A stretch of 7,849 nt of DNA, taken from NCBI GenBank assembly GCA_020629815.1, contig JAHDCN010000025.1, forward strand, positions 1-7,849, read 5' to 3'. The position numbers and the translations under genes are program-made. The DNA is from Verrucomicrobiota bacterium. Lineage in GTDB: Bacteria > Verrucomicrobiota > Verrucomicrobiia > Verrucomicrobiales > DEV007. Shown one piece after another: positions 1 to 7,232 of this stretch (the stretch's first letter is position 1; each line of letters opens with the position of its first letter). Below the pieces are notes generated by a model. The model ran no database searches and had not been told where the DNA came from. It saw nothing but the letters and a program-made list of their open reading frames with translations.

Positions 1-87
1 ATCTGGCCCGCTTTGCCTTTACCCGCGTAGCGCTGATTTCCCAGCCGTAAAAAAAATCCATTCTACCGGTTTAACCGGGGAATTGGT
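1..87. other. Left-edge stretch, no assignable gene
   Basis: No gene can be assigned with confidence. On the plus strand a frame open from the left edge ends with TAA at 48-50 (last residues LARFAFTRVALISQP) and could be the tail of a convergent gene. On the minus strand an ATG at 61-59 opens a frame (MDFFYGWEISATRV and on) that runs off the left edge and could be the start of a third minus-strand gene. The two readings are incompatible and neither can be tested here. The stretch also holds eight A bases at 49-56 and a 13-base dyad at 66-78 with arms CCGGTT and AACCGG. Confidence 0.3.
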
Positions 88-106
88 CTTAGCAGCGTCT
101 GCTAAG
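88..106. terminator. Stem-loop at the DUF1501 stop, possible terminator
   Basis: The arms CTTAGCAG (88-95) and CTGCTAAG (99-106) are perfectly complementary over 8 bp around a 3-base loop. The downstream arm contains the TAG stop codon of the minus-strand DUF1501 gene at 104-102. No T-run follows the stem directly on either strand. The nearest is the run of eight T on the minus strand at 56-49, about 30 bases further on. The position at a gene end supports a terminator or an mRNA 3' stabilising hairpin, but the missing U-tract keeps this tentative. Confidence 0.4.
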
Positions 107-1457
107 CGAAAATATCGGTAACCACCCGACCGCCCTCAGGACCGGTCAGGCGATGATTGCGACCATTGTGGTGATAGGTCAGATCATTGGCAGGCAGGCC
201 GAGTGCATGCAGGATCGTAGCGTGCAGATCGCGGAAATGCATGCGTCCTTCAACGGCTCTGGCACCAGTCGGATCCGTTGCTCCGTAAACGAAGCCAGGT
301 TTTACCCCTCCGCCCGCGAGCCAGAAAGTGAAGCCCGCCGGGTTGTGGCCGGTCTCGTTTTTCTTGTCATTCGGTTTGAGGCCGGGACGACCAAATTCTC
401 CGCCCCAGACAACGAGTGTAGTATCCAGCAGGCCACGGTTGTCGAGGTCTTCGAGTAGGGCAGCAATCGGCGCGTCTACCATTTCGCAGTTGGCTTGCAA
501 GTCATCGCGGTGACGCTTGTGCTGATCCCAGCTGCCATGAGTGACTTCGATGAAGCGCACACCGGCTTCGGCGAACCGGCGGGCAAGCAAACACTGCCGA
601 CCAAAGTCACTCGGGCGGCAGGTGCCGATCCGTGTCTTGGTTCCCATGCCGACCCGGTAGCGTTCTAAAATTTCCTTTGGTTCCGTGCTGAGATCGAGGA
701 GTCCCGGCGCTTCCGTTTGCATCCGGAAACCGAGTTCCATCGTCTGAATCACCGACTCCAGATTTTGATCGCCCGGGCGTTCGAGCAAGTGCCCGGCATT
801 GAGCGATTGAATCAAGTCGAGCTGCTTGCGCTTGGCAGAAGCCGCCAGGTGATTCCCCGCGATGTTCGGTAGCGTTGCCTTGCTCATGTCCTCGCCATTC
901 ACTCCGATCGGAGTGCCTTGATAGACAGGTGGCAAAAAGGCTGACCCATACACGGATGGACGCGACGTATTGAGGCTGATGAAACCGGGGAGATTCTGGT
1001 TCTCTGTGCCGAGGCCATAGCCGACCCAGGCGCCGAAGCTGGGGCGCTCGCGCAAACGTTCGCCCGTGTGCAGCTGGAGAAAAGACTGAGCGTGAATGCC
1101 GGTATCGCAATGCATGCCATTGAGCAGGCAGAGTTTGTCGGCGTGTTTTGCCGTCTCCGGAAAAAGCTCAGAAATCCACAGCCCGCTTTCGCCGTGCTGA
1201 TTGAAATCGAAAACCGATCCGGGATGCTCCTTTTTGCCGGTCTGAGGTTTGTAATCGAAAGTATCCACCTGAGCCGGACCGCCGCTCATACACAGGAAGA
1301 TTACCCTCTCCGCCCGTGCAGGAATCCGTGGGATGCGGGCTGCCAAATTCGCGGGGTTGGCGCGTAGCGATTGCTGACCGAGCAAGCCGTTGAGAGCGAG
1401 ATAGCCAAAACCACAGGAAGCGGACTGGAGCATGTGGCGGCGGGATTGTGGGATCAT
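102..1457 (-). CDS. DUF1501 family protein with Tat-type signal
   Basis: This is a 451-residue secreted protein of the DUF1501 family, a branch of the alkaline phosphatase/sulfatase-like fold that is greatly expanded in Planctomycetota and Verrucomicrobiota. Residues 5-11 (SRRHMLQ) form a twin-arginine motif, followed by a hydrophobic stretch to about residue 27, so folded export by the Tat pathway is likely. The family signature follows: [17 protein letters not shown] (52-68), HGSWDQH (307-313, likely metal-site region), GGEFGR (352-357), [16 protein letters not shown] (369-384), and the C-terminal block [20 protein letters not shown] and RNHRLTG. The length is typical for the family and the gene looks intact. 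The start is the ATG just before the Tat motif. It lies 35 bases downstream of the PSCyt1/DUF1553 gene, the usual partner, so the two should be one operon. No good Shine-Dalgarno sequence is visible. The true substrate of the family is not established, and a sulfatase-like role would be inference. Confidence 0.93.
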   Translation of the reverse strand: MIPQSRRHMLQSASCGFGYLALNGLLGQQSLRANPANLAARIPRIPARAERVIFLCMSGGPAQVDTFDYKPQTGKKEHPGSVFDFNQHGESGLWISELFPETAKHADKLCLLNGMHCDTGIHAQSFLQLHTGERLRERPSFGAWVGYGLGTENQNLPGFISLNTSRPSVYGSAFLPPVYQGTPIGVNGEDMSKATLPNIAGNHLAASAKRKQLDLIQSLNAGHLLERPGDQNLESVIQTMELGFRMQTEAPGLLDLSTEPKEILERYRVGMGTKTRIGTCRPSDFGRQCLLARRFAEAGVRFIEVTHGSWDQHKRHRDDLQANCEMVDAPIAALLEDLDNRGLLDTTLVVWGGEFGRPGLKPNDKKNETGHNPAGFTFWLAGGGVKPGFVYGATDPTGARAVEGRMHFRDLHATILHALGLPANDLTYHHNGRNHRLTGPEGGRVVTDIFA

Positions 1458-1492
1458 GGCTGAGAGTGTGTAGTTGGTTCAACGCAGAACGG

Positions 1493-3826
1493 TTAATCAA
1501 TGTATCGAAATTCACTCGTCGCGATCAAGGCTTGAGCAAGACTCGACCACGCTTGTTCTTTGTCCTCGGAGGACTCAATAAAATACCTCGCCTGTTCCAG
1601 CTCGGTTGGCTTCGGATCGCGACTGAAGGCATGCTGCCAGGCTGAACGGATCGCGAGCTCCGACGATTTGTTTTTGGCGAAGCGCCCGGCAAAGTGTGCC
1701 GCCTGATCGATGATAAACGGGCTATTGAGAAGGAAGAGCGTCTGAGAAGGTAGTACCGATTCGTTCCTTTGATCGACGACTTTCACGCCATCCGGTAAAT
1801 CAAATACAGCCAACTCGGGAGGTGGTGAGTTGCGCAGAAAACAGAGGTAGATGCTCCGATGGTTGCTCGGCTTGTGCAGGTTGCCAGCGTTGTTGACCAT
1901 CACGTTGAGATGGCGAATCACAGAGCCTTCCCCGGGTTCCGGATTGAGCTGACCGCTGGTCTGAAGAATGCGGTCGCGAATCGACTCGGCATCGAGGCGG
2001 CGGCGCGAGTGCCGGGCGAGCCATTGATTTTCAGGATCTGATTTCAACAGTGATTCATCGGCCTGACTGCTGAGTTGATAGGTCCTGGAAAGAACGATCT
2101 CGCGGATCATTTGCTTGGTCGACCACTTGTGAGTCTTTGCATAACGGGTGGCCAAATAGTCGAGCAGCTCAGGGTGGGTAGGACGTTCGCCGTAGACCCC
2201 GAAGTCGTTCGCTGTTTTCACAATGCCACGACCAAACAGGTGCTGCCAAATCCGGTTCACTGCCACGCGTGCTGTCTGTGGATGATCCGGTTGAGTGAGC
2301 CATTTTGCCAACTGCAGGCGTCCACTTTCCTTGTCGCCAATTGGTTCGGCTTTGAGCGGATTGCCCGGATACGAAGTGAGAAATCCCCGCGGCACGACCT
2401 GACCGAGTTTCTTCGATTCGCCTTTCAAATTGATTTTGCCATGGGCAATCTTATCGCCTTCGCGAACCCCCATAGCCAAAGGTGTGCCCGGCTCGTATTC
2501 GGTCCCCTTCAGCAACTTGCCCGGTGTCTGGTTTGACTTGGCACGAACCTCTTTTTCGAATTCGACCACCCACTCGGGAGGCAACACTTTTTCATGGGTA
2601 GCCAACACATGCAGCGGAGTCTGCGGTGCGGTTAGTTTGATCCGGGCAGCCTGTCCCCACATGGTCTTCGAGCTCTGAAAAATCCCGGCCAGTGCGTAGT
2701 AGTCTTTGGTTGGGATCGGGTCGAATTTGTGATCGTGACAACGGGCACAGGCGACGCTCAGTCCGATAATCCCGGAGCCGATCACGTCGATCTGATCAGC
2801 CACTACGTCCATGGCAAAATTGGTATTCATCGCCATCGCCGGCTTGGATCCGATGGCGAGAAATCCGGTCGCGATTTTCAGCCGGTCGCGTTCCTCGGGA
2901 GAATCTGTCTTTAGCAAATCTCCTGCGATCTGCTCGGTGATGAACTGATCGAAAGGGATGTCGCGATTCAGCGCATCGATCACATAGTCTCGGTAGCGCC
3001 AGGCATGAGGAAAGGTCGGGTTGCGAGTCAGGCCATCGTTACCGTTCGATTCACCGTAGCGCGCGACATCGAGCCAATGCCTGCCCCAGCGTTCACCAAA
3101 ATGAGGCGACGCCAGCAATTCATCGACAAGATTCTCTGCAGCTTTCTGCGAATCCGAATCGTGAGCGGCGACAAACGCATTCACTTGATCGTAGGTCGGT
3201 GCCAAACCGGTGAGATCAAAATAAAGACGGCGCACCAGTACTTCCGGTGAGGCATCTTTGACTGGAGAAAATTCTTTTTCCTCCCGCTTTGCGTGGACAA
3301 ACCGGTCAATGTCGCTCCGCGGCCAGTCGCTTTGCCCAACCTCCGGCGGCTCCGGATTTTGAATTGGCTCAAACGACCACAACGAACCCGGCGGATAAGT
3401 TTTCGCCACCTTTGCCTCGGCAACCGCAGTCAGCGGTTTTGGCTTGCGCGGGTCCGGCGCGCCCATGTTGATCCATTTTACAAAATCAGCGATGACTTGT
3501 GGCGAAAGTGGTTTCTCCGGCGGCATCTCCAGATCGTTCTCGTGACGCAGCGCGGTCAGAAGCAGGCTCTCTTCCGGCTTGCCGGCGATGATGGGCGATC
3601 CTGATTCGCCGCCTTCTTTCATAGCATCGGGCGAATCCAGCAACAGCCCCGCGCCGATCTTCTTCGCCTCCATCGAGTGGCATTCGTAGCACTGCTTCAC
3701 CAGCACAGGTCGAATCTTGTTCTCGAAAAAATTCCGCTGTTCCGGTGTGACCGCTTCAGCAGAGGTTGAGAATGAGGTGCCTATGATTCCTGCAACGTAA
3801 AATAGTGCAGGGAGAGGCGGCTTCAT
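1493..3826 (-). CDS. PSCyt1-DUF1549-DUF1553 secreted haem protein
   Basis: This is a 777-residue exported protein with the Planctomycete-type order PSCyt1 (about 30-125), DUF1549/PSCyt2 (about 170-385) and DUF1553/PSD1 (about 500-755). Two CxxCH haem c motifs are visible: C46-C49-H50 in the N-terminal cytochrome domain and C360-C363-H364 in DUF1549. Other family marks are DIDRFVHAK (172-180), FDLTGLAPT (203-211), HFGERWGRHWLDVARY (242-257), HDHKFDPIP (364-372) and NRIWQHLFGRGIV (524-536). The frame stays open to 4156, but I chose the ATG at 3826 because it is followed directly by a signal peptide (MKPPLPALFYVAGIIG, cleavage probably near TSAEA). The 110 residues upstream are polar, run into ctaB on the other strand and resemble no family member. 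An AGGA lies 16 bases upstream, so ribosome binding looks weak. The linker between DUF1549 and DUF1553 is short, about 115 residues, where many relatives carry a long insert. It pairs with the DUF1501 gene downstream. The substrate is unknown; electron transfer by the haems is expected from the motifs. Confidence 0.93.
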   Translation of the reverse strand: MKPPLPALFYVAGIIGTSFSTSAEAVTPEQRNFFENKIRPVLVKQCYECHSMEAKKIGAGLLLDSPDAMKEGGESGSPIIAGKPEESLLLTALRHENDLEMPPEKPLSPQVIADFVKWINMGAPDPRKPKPLTAVAEAKVAKTYPPGSLWSFEPIQNPEPPEVGQSDWPRSDIDRFVHAKREEKEFSPVKDASPEVLVRRLYFDLTGLAPTYDQVNAFVAAHDSDSQKAAENLVDELLASPHFGERWGRHWLDVARYGESNGNDGLTRNPTFPHAWRYRDYVIDALNRDIPFDQFITEQIAGDLLKTDSPEERDRLKIATGFLAIGSKPAMAMNTNFAMDVVADQIDVIGSGIIGLSVACARCHDHKFDPIPTKDYYALAGIFQSSKTMWGQAARIKLTAPQTPLHVLATHEKVLPPEWVVEFEKEVRAKSNQTPGKLLKGTEYEPGTPLAMGVREGDKIAHGKINLKGESKKLGQVVPRGFLTSYPGNPLKAEPIGDKESGRLQLAKWLTQPDHPQTARVAVNRIWQHLFGRGIVKTANDFGVYGERPTHPELLDYLATRYAKTHKWSTKQMIREIVLSRTYQLSSQADESLLKSDPENQWLARHSRRRLDAESIRDRILQTSGQLNPEPGEGSVIRHLNVMVNNAGNLHKPSNHRSIYLCFLRNSPPPELAVFDLPDGVKVVDQRNESVLPSQTLFLLNSPFIIDQAAHFAGRFAKNKSSELAIRSAWQHAFSRDPKPTELEQARYFIESSEDKEQAWSSLAQALIATSEFRYID

Positions 3827-3964
3827 AACGGAGACTGTATTTCCTAACTCGTTGAACGACAATCGCGCAAACAGGGGGGAGGTGAGCAGAGGAAAGTATC
3901 CTGTCGGCTGTCTGTTTCGTTTGTATTTTCGGAGAGGCGTTGGAAGGTTCCCCTCTGATTCGAA
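3827..3964. promoter_or_regulatory. Divergent intergenic region between PSCyt1 and ctaB genes
   Basis: This 138-base gap lies between two divergently transcribed genes and must hold promoters for both unless either start is misplaced. I find no convincing sigma-70 pair on either strand. The best plus-strand candidate is a TATTTT at 3924-3929, with no good -35 at the correct spacing. Just upstream of ctaB an imperfect dyad joins AGAGG (3933-3937) to CCTCT (3952-3956) and encloses the only SD-like bases, GGAAGG at 3942-3947. Pairing there could hide them, but they lie 17 bases from the ATG and may not be used at all. Confidence 0.5.
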
Positions 3965-4840
3965 ATGTCGGCTTTTTCCCAACTGCGTGAAGATTTTATG
4001 ATGCTCACCAAGGCTCGTTTGAGCTTTCTGGTGGTGTTCACCACGGCATTTGGCTATCTGGTTGCGGTGAAAGGCGGGGATTTTTCCGGATGGACCCTGT
4101 TTCACACCGTTTTTGGAACTGTTCTCTCCGCTTTCGGTGCAGCCGTTTTCAATCAACTGATGGAGATCGATGCCGATGCCGTGATGGAGAGAACGTCCGA
4201 CCGACCTTTGGCGGCTCAGCGCATGCCCCGTGGTTTAGCGTTCGTGATCGGGTGGGTGCTTTGCGCCTTCGGCATGATTCACCTGGGCATGAAGGTAAAC
4301 GCGACCGCTGCTTATCTGGCCGGGGCTACACTGCTCACCTACCTGTTTGTCTACACTCCGCTGAAAAAACGCTCCACCTTCAATACCATTGTCGGGGCGG
4401 TTTCCGGAGCGATTCCTCCTTTGATCGGATGGGCGGCGGGAGATCAGTCACTACTCAGCTGGGGGACACTGTTTCTTTTCGGGCTACTGTTCTTTTGGCA
4501 GCTGCCGCACTTTGCCGCGATCAACTGGATGTATCGGGAGGAATACGAGCGCGGTGGCTTTGTGATGTGGTCAAACGACGACGAGGATGGAGCCAGAACG
4601 TCGAAGTTGGCAGTCCTGTTTTCCGTATGTCTTTTGATCCTGCAGGTGGGACTGGTCTTTTCCGGGATCATGCACTGGTGGGCTGCGATAGCCGGTGGGC
4701 TGTTAGCGGGGGCCATGCTTTGGCTCGCCGTAAAATTTCGCAAAACCCGGGATCGCAAAGATGCCCGCAGCCTGTTCTTCTTCACCTTGCTGTATTTGCC
4801 GTTGGCAATGGCAGTTTCCTACTTCGCGTGGACAGCGTAA
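3965..4840 (+). CDS. ctaB: Protoheme IX farnesyltransferase (haem O synthase)
   Basis: This 291-residue integral membrane prenyltransferase of the UbiA superfamily (CtaB/CyoE) transfers a farnesyl group from farnesyl diphosphate to protohaem IX, giving haem O, the precursor of haem A for cytochrome c oxidase. The first Asp-rich motif is N63-QLMEIDAD-AVMERTSDRPL (63-82), with the family's MxRTxxRPL ending. The signature YTPLKKRSTFNTIVG (130-144) and then GAIPPLIGW (148-156) follow, with WQLPHFAAINW (178-188) and the loop YREEYERGG (190-198) after them. About eight to nine hydrophobic spans cover the rest, and the length is typical. The first acidic position of the NxxxDxxxD motif is Glu (E67) with Asp kept at D71, a conservative change. 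The ATG at 3965 gives the usual short cytoplasmic leader (SQLREDFMMLTKARLSF); ATGs at 3998 and 4001 are less likely starts. It heads the oxidase assembly run and is separated from the next gene by 72 bases. Confidence 0.95.
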   Translation: MSAFSQLREDFMMLTKARLSFLVVFTTAFGYLVAVKGGDFSGWTLFHTVFGTVLSAFGAAVFNQLMEIDADAVMERTSDRPLAAQRMPRGLAFVIGWVLCAFGMIHLGMKVNATAAYLAGATLLTYLFVYTPLKKRSTFNTIVGAVSGAIPPLIGWAAGDQSLLSWGTLFLFGLLFFWQLPHFAAINWMYREEYERGGFVMWSNDDEDGARTSKLAVLFSVCLLILQVGLVFSGIMHWWAAIAGGLLAGAMLWLAVKFRKTRDRKDARSLFFFTLLYLPLAMAVSYFAWTA

Positions 4841-4890
4841 TGGGACACAGGGAATTCCTGAAAAAACGAGTGCGAATTTTTCTATTATTC

Positions 4891-4899
4891 TGCAATAAT
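4891..4899 (+). promoter_or_regulatory. Possible extended -10 promoter for the SCO gene
   Basis: TGCAATAAT at 4891-4899 reads as an extended -10 element (TGn followed by AATAAT, five of six consensus bases). It sits in an AT-rich patch (4876-4899) that stands out from the GC-rich surroundings and overlaps a perfect dyad, ATTATT (4884-4889) with AATAAT (4894-4899). No good -35 is seen, as extended -10 promoters tolerate. Initiation about seven bases downstream would leave a leader of only about seven bases before the ATG at 4913, which agrees with the absence of any Shine-Dalgarno sequence. The call rests on pattern only. Confidence 0.3.
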
Positions 4900-4912
4900 C
4901 GCTGGCGCAAAA

Positions 4913-5701
4913 ATGGACGAACAAACCGAAACCACCTCTGAAGCGAAAGCTCCGTTCAGCCTCACCCTCTGGTGGAGCACGATTATTGGTATCTGTGCGA
5001 TCATTATCCTGGGTTCTGTATTCGTGACCAAGTCCTACCTGAATCGGCGACATCACGAGATCGAGAACTGGCGGCCACCTTATCAGGCCAAGCTGGAGAA
5101 AGACATCGAGCTGATCAACCGCGACGGCAAACAGGTGAATCTCGGGCAGCTAAAGGGGAAAGTGTTTATTGCCGGTTACCAGTATACCGATTGCCCGGGA
5201 GGTTGCCTGGGCATGGCTGCGATCATGCAAACGGTGCACAAAGAGTTTTCCAAGGACCCGCGATTTCATCTCGTCTCAATCAGCTTGAACCCCAAAGATG
5301 ATACGCCGGAGAAGATGAACGCCTGGGTCAAAGACAAAGGAGTCGATGAGCCAAACTGGTGGTTCCTGACCGGGGAGCAGGATGAAATCTGGAAATACAT
5401 GAGCACCGAATTCCTTCTTCCGGTGCCGGTTGAAAATACCGACCCTGCCCTGATTGCGACGGAGGGCAAATACCGACATGATCAAAGGCTGGTTCTTGTT
5501 GATGAGGGCGGCAACGTTCGCGGCTACTACGCGGTAATGAATCCACAGTTTGGTATGAGAGAGATTCGTCGTATGAATCGGGAGATTAAAATGGTCCTCG
5601 ACCCTGAGCTGCGCTTAAAAGACTTTGCCGAAGAAATCGAGAAGGAGAGAAAAGAGGCTGAAGCGGAAATCGAGCGCCAGCAACAACAGGACAAAGACTG
5701 A
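4913..5701 (+). CDS. SCO1/SenC family copper chaperone
   Basis: This 262-residue membrane-anchored thioredoxin-fold protein belongs to the SCO1/SenC family, which binds copper outside the membrane and helps build the CuA site of cytochrome c oxidase subunit II. One transmembrane anchor spans about residues 17-38, so the rest should face the periplasm. The copper ligands are visible: C94 and C98 in YTDCPGGCLGM (CxxxC) and H189 in YRHDQRLVLVD. The usual SxNPxxDTPE-type strand is SISLNPKDDTPEKM (122-135), and the segment NVRGYY (201-206) matches the family. The common Pro after the second Cys is Leu here. After the fold, residues 229-262 form a highly charged tail (KDFAEEIEKERKEAEAEIER, then Gln/Asp/Lys) likely to be helical or coiled. 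The ATG at 4913 gives a short cytoplasmic head before the anchor; there is no Shine-Dalgarno sequence. Its stop overlaps the next start by one base (TGATG). Copper delivery is inferred from family and context; a thiol-disulfide reductase role is the alternative. Confidence 0.93.
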   Translation: MDEQTETTSEAKAPFSLTLWWSTIIGICAIIILGSVFVTKSYLNRRHHEIENWRPPYQAKLEKDIELINRDGKQVNLGQLKGKVFIAGYQYTDCPGGCLGMAAIMQTVHKEFSKDPRFHLVSISLNPKDDTPEKMNAWVKDKGVDEPNWWFLTGEQDEIWKYMSTEFLLPVPVENTDPALIATEGKYRHDQRLVLVDEGGNVRGYYAVMNPQFGMREIRRMNREIKMVLDPELRLKDFAEEIEKERKEAEAEIERQQQQDKD

Positions 5702-6801
5702 TGGACCCGTCGAACCTGCCTACCTTGAATGCGATACTGAATGCGATCAGTACCGTTCTCTTGATCACCGGCTTCATTCTGATCAAAAAGCAGAAGAAAA
5801 CGGCGCACCGCAATGTCATGACCGGTGCACTCGTATGCTCGGCTCTTTTCCTCGCCAGCTACCTCTATTATCACTATCAGGTCGGTCAGGTAAATTTCCC
5901 CCGAGAATACCCTCTGGCCCGCAAGATTTACCTCGCGATTCTGATTCCTCACATCATTCTTGCCATCGTAAACCTGCCGCTGATCATCACTCTCGTGGTT
6001 GCTGCGATTCGGGGCAAATTCGAACTGCATCGAAAGTTTGCCCGGTTTACCTATCCTTCCTGGTTGTTCGTTTCCGTGACCGGGGTAATCATCTACTTGT
6101 TTCTCTATCAGTGGTTTCCCCCAAAAGCTGGAGCCGCGTCATCGAAAAACGAGACAGCCACTGCGGAATCGGCCGTCACGATTGTGCAGGAAAAGTCCAC
6201 TGCCGGTTCGCTGGAGTTTTCCCCGGCTAAGCAGATTCTTCGGATCGATGCCGGAGAGGAAACCTCAACCGCCTTTATTCAAGTAACCAACCAGGGCGAC
6301 AAGCCGGTTGAGATTACCAAGCTCAAGGGGAGATGCGCCTGTCTTTCGGTGACCATTCCCAATCGCGTCGTGCAACCCGGCGAAACACAGACCATCACCG
6401 GCATTTTTGAAACCGAGCGAATCAGTGGTGAAGCGGATAAACTGATTGCTATTGGCACCTCCGAAAGCGGCGCCGTCGATCACTTTGTCACAGTGACTCT
6501 TGATGTGCCGCCCCTCTACGTCATTGAAGAAGACATGACCACCTGGGAGCGCGGTGAAGAGCCGAAAACCAAAAAGGCCATCTTCCGGGTGAAACGGGAC
6601 AAACCCATCCGGGTGCTGAGCGCGACCAGTGGCAGGAGCGAAGTCACCTGTGAAGTGAAAACGATTGAGGAGGGGCGACTGTATGAATTGCATCTCACTC
6701 CGAAAACCACCAACAAGCAGATTTTGGGTATGATCCGTATCGAAACCGATTGCGAGATCGAGGCTCATGCCCGTCCGCTCGCCTACTTTTCCGTCAAGTG
6801 A
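5701..6801 (+). CDS. DUF420 (CtaM/YozB-like)-DUF1573 fusion protein
   Basis: This 366-residue protein has two parts. Residues 1-140 are a DUF420 membrane domain with four spans (about 8-28, 40-57, 76-101 and 118-137) and the spaced histidines of the family: H36 (AHRNVM), H58 (YYHYQ), H84 (IPHIILA) and H110 (ELHRKFAR). DUF420 proteins CtaM and YozB of Firmicutes are needed for assembly of haem-copper oxidases. After a low-complexity linker (141-165), residues 168-268 match DUF1573, an Ig-like beta domain, with its CxC turn at C212-A-C214 and VVQPGETQTI (223-232). A further beta-rich domain fills 270-366 (DMTTWERGEEP, LHLTPKTTN, IETDCEIEAHA). The final membrane span should place both beta domains in the periplasm beside the SCO copper site. 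The start ATG shares its A with the SCO stop, and AGGA at 5688-5691 is a fair ribosome site. Both domains share one uninterrupted frame. A direct role of C212 and C214 in copper or thiol chemistry is speculation. Confidence 0.87.
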   Translation: MDPSNLPTLNAILNAISTVLLITGFILIKKQKKTAHRNVMTGALVCSALFLASYLYYHYQVGQVNFPREYPLARKIYLAILIPHIILAIVNLPLIITLVVAAIRGKFELHRKFARFTYPSWLFVSVTGVIIYLFLYQWFPPKAGAASSKNETATAESAVTIVQEKSTAGSLEFSPAKQILRIDAGEETSTAFIQVTNQGDKPVEITKLKGRCACLSVTIPNRVVQPGETQTITGIFETERISGEADKLIAIGTSESGAVDHFVTVTLDVPPLYVIEEDMTTWERGEEPKTKKAIFRVKRDKPIRVLSATSGRSEVTCEVKTIEEGRLYELHLTPKTTNKQILGMIRIETDCEIEAHARPLAYFSVK

Positions 6802-7232
6802 TCAAGAATATCGCCATACTGATTGGAGTTGCTGCCGTTTTGGCTGCGGTATCCGCGTTTGTCCATCCGCGCAGGCCTGCGTGGTACAAAGTCAGTGACC
6901 CGGCGGAGATTCAGTGGAGCATTTCCGTAGAAAGTGCCCGGGAAATTCAGGCATCTGCTCCCTCGGTTCTCTGGGTGGATGCCCGCTCCCGGGTTGAGTT
7001 TGAGAAGTCGCATCTTGCCGGAGCTGTTCTCATCAATGAACAGGAGTTTTCCGACCTCATGTTTCAAAATCAGACCGTTCTGCAAGATGCGATGGGAAAC
7101 CCTGTGATTGTCTATTGTGATGGTGCGGGTTGCGATAAAAGCAAAGTCATTGCGGAGCGACTTCGGGAGTTGATTGGCTTGCAGCCGGTCTACGTTCTTA
7201 AGGGCGATTGGCAGGATGTCGAGACGCCATGA
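6798..7232 (+). CDS. Membrane-anchored single-domain rhodanese
   Basis: This 144-residue protein has an N-terminal hydrophobic segment (residues 4-22) that acts as a signal anchor or uncleaved signal, then one rhodanese domain (about 40-142). WVDARSRVEFEKSHLAGAVLI (59-79) is the typical rhodanese DxRxxxEFxxgHIxGAxxi block. VIVYCDGAGCDKS (103-115) is the active loop with likely catalytic C107 and a second Cys at C112. Rhodaneses move sulfane sulfur through a Cys persulfide; here the domain should face the periplasm. I chose GTG at 6798 because it overlaps the previous stop as GTGA and places the hydrophobic segment at the N-terminus. The frame is open further upstream to a TTG at 6750, which would add 16 Arg-rich residues inside the DUF1573 coding end. 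No Shine-Dalgarno sequence precedes the GTG, so translation probably depends on coupling. The substrate is unknown; linkage to oxidase assembly is inferred from the overlaps on both sides. Confidence 0.88.
   Translation: MIKNIAILIGVAAVLAAVSAFVHPRRPAWYKVSDPAEIQWSISVESAREIQASAPSVLWVDARSRVEFEKSHLAGAVLINEQEFSDLMFQNQTVLQDAMGNPVIVYCDGAGCDKSKVIAERLRELIGLQPVYVLKGDWQDVETP

Noticed and set aside
607..1110. Minus-strand frame of 167 codons within the DUF1501 gene
   Set aside because: It is a same-strand shadow in a different frame; the DUF1501 motifs before, within and after this stretch show that the main frame is unbroken.
3933..3956. Possible RNA hairpin regulating ctaB translation
   Set aside because: The pairing is imperfect, the inner arms GGAA and TTCC leave only a two-base loop, and the SD-like bases it would hide are too far from the ATG to be a trusted ribosome site.
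4151..4178. Glu instead of Asp at the first acidic position of the ctaB NxxxDxxxD motif
   Set aside because: E67 is a conservative change, D71 and the rest of the motif are intact, and as I recall NQxxE-type variants occur in other bacterial haem O synthases, so it does not suggest loss of activity.
4090..4941. Plus-strand frame of 283 codons overlapping ctaB
   Set aside because: It lies in another frame of ctaB. Its translation is rich in Arg, Gly and Ser with no domain or membrane pattern, while ctaB in the same region shows all family motifs.
5527..6030. Minus-strand frame of 167 codons under the SCO/DUF420 junction
   Set aside because: It is antisense to two well-supported genes, with low-complexity, charge-scattered sequence and no recognisable family.
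6265..6768. Minus-strand frame of 167 codons antisense to the DUF1573 part
   Set aside because: It is open because of the codon pattern of the real gene; it has no motif or start context and no neighbour on that strand.
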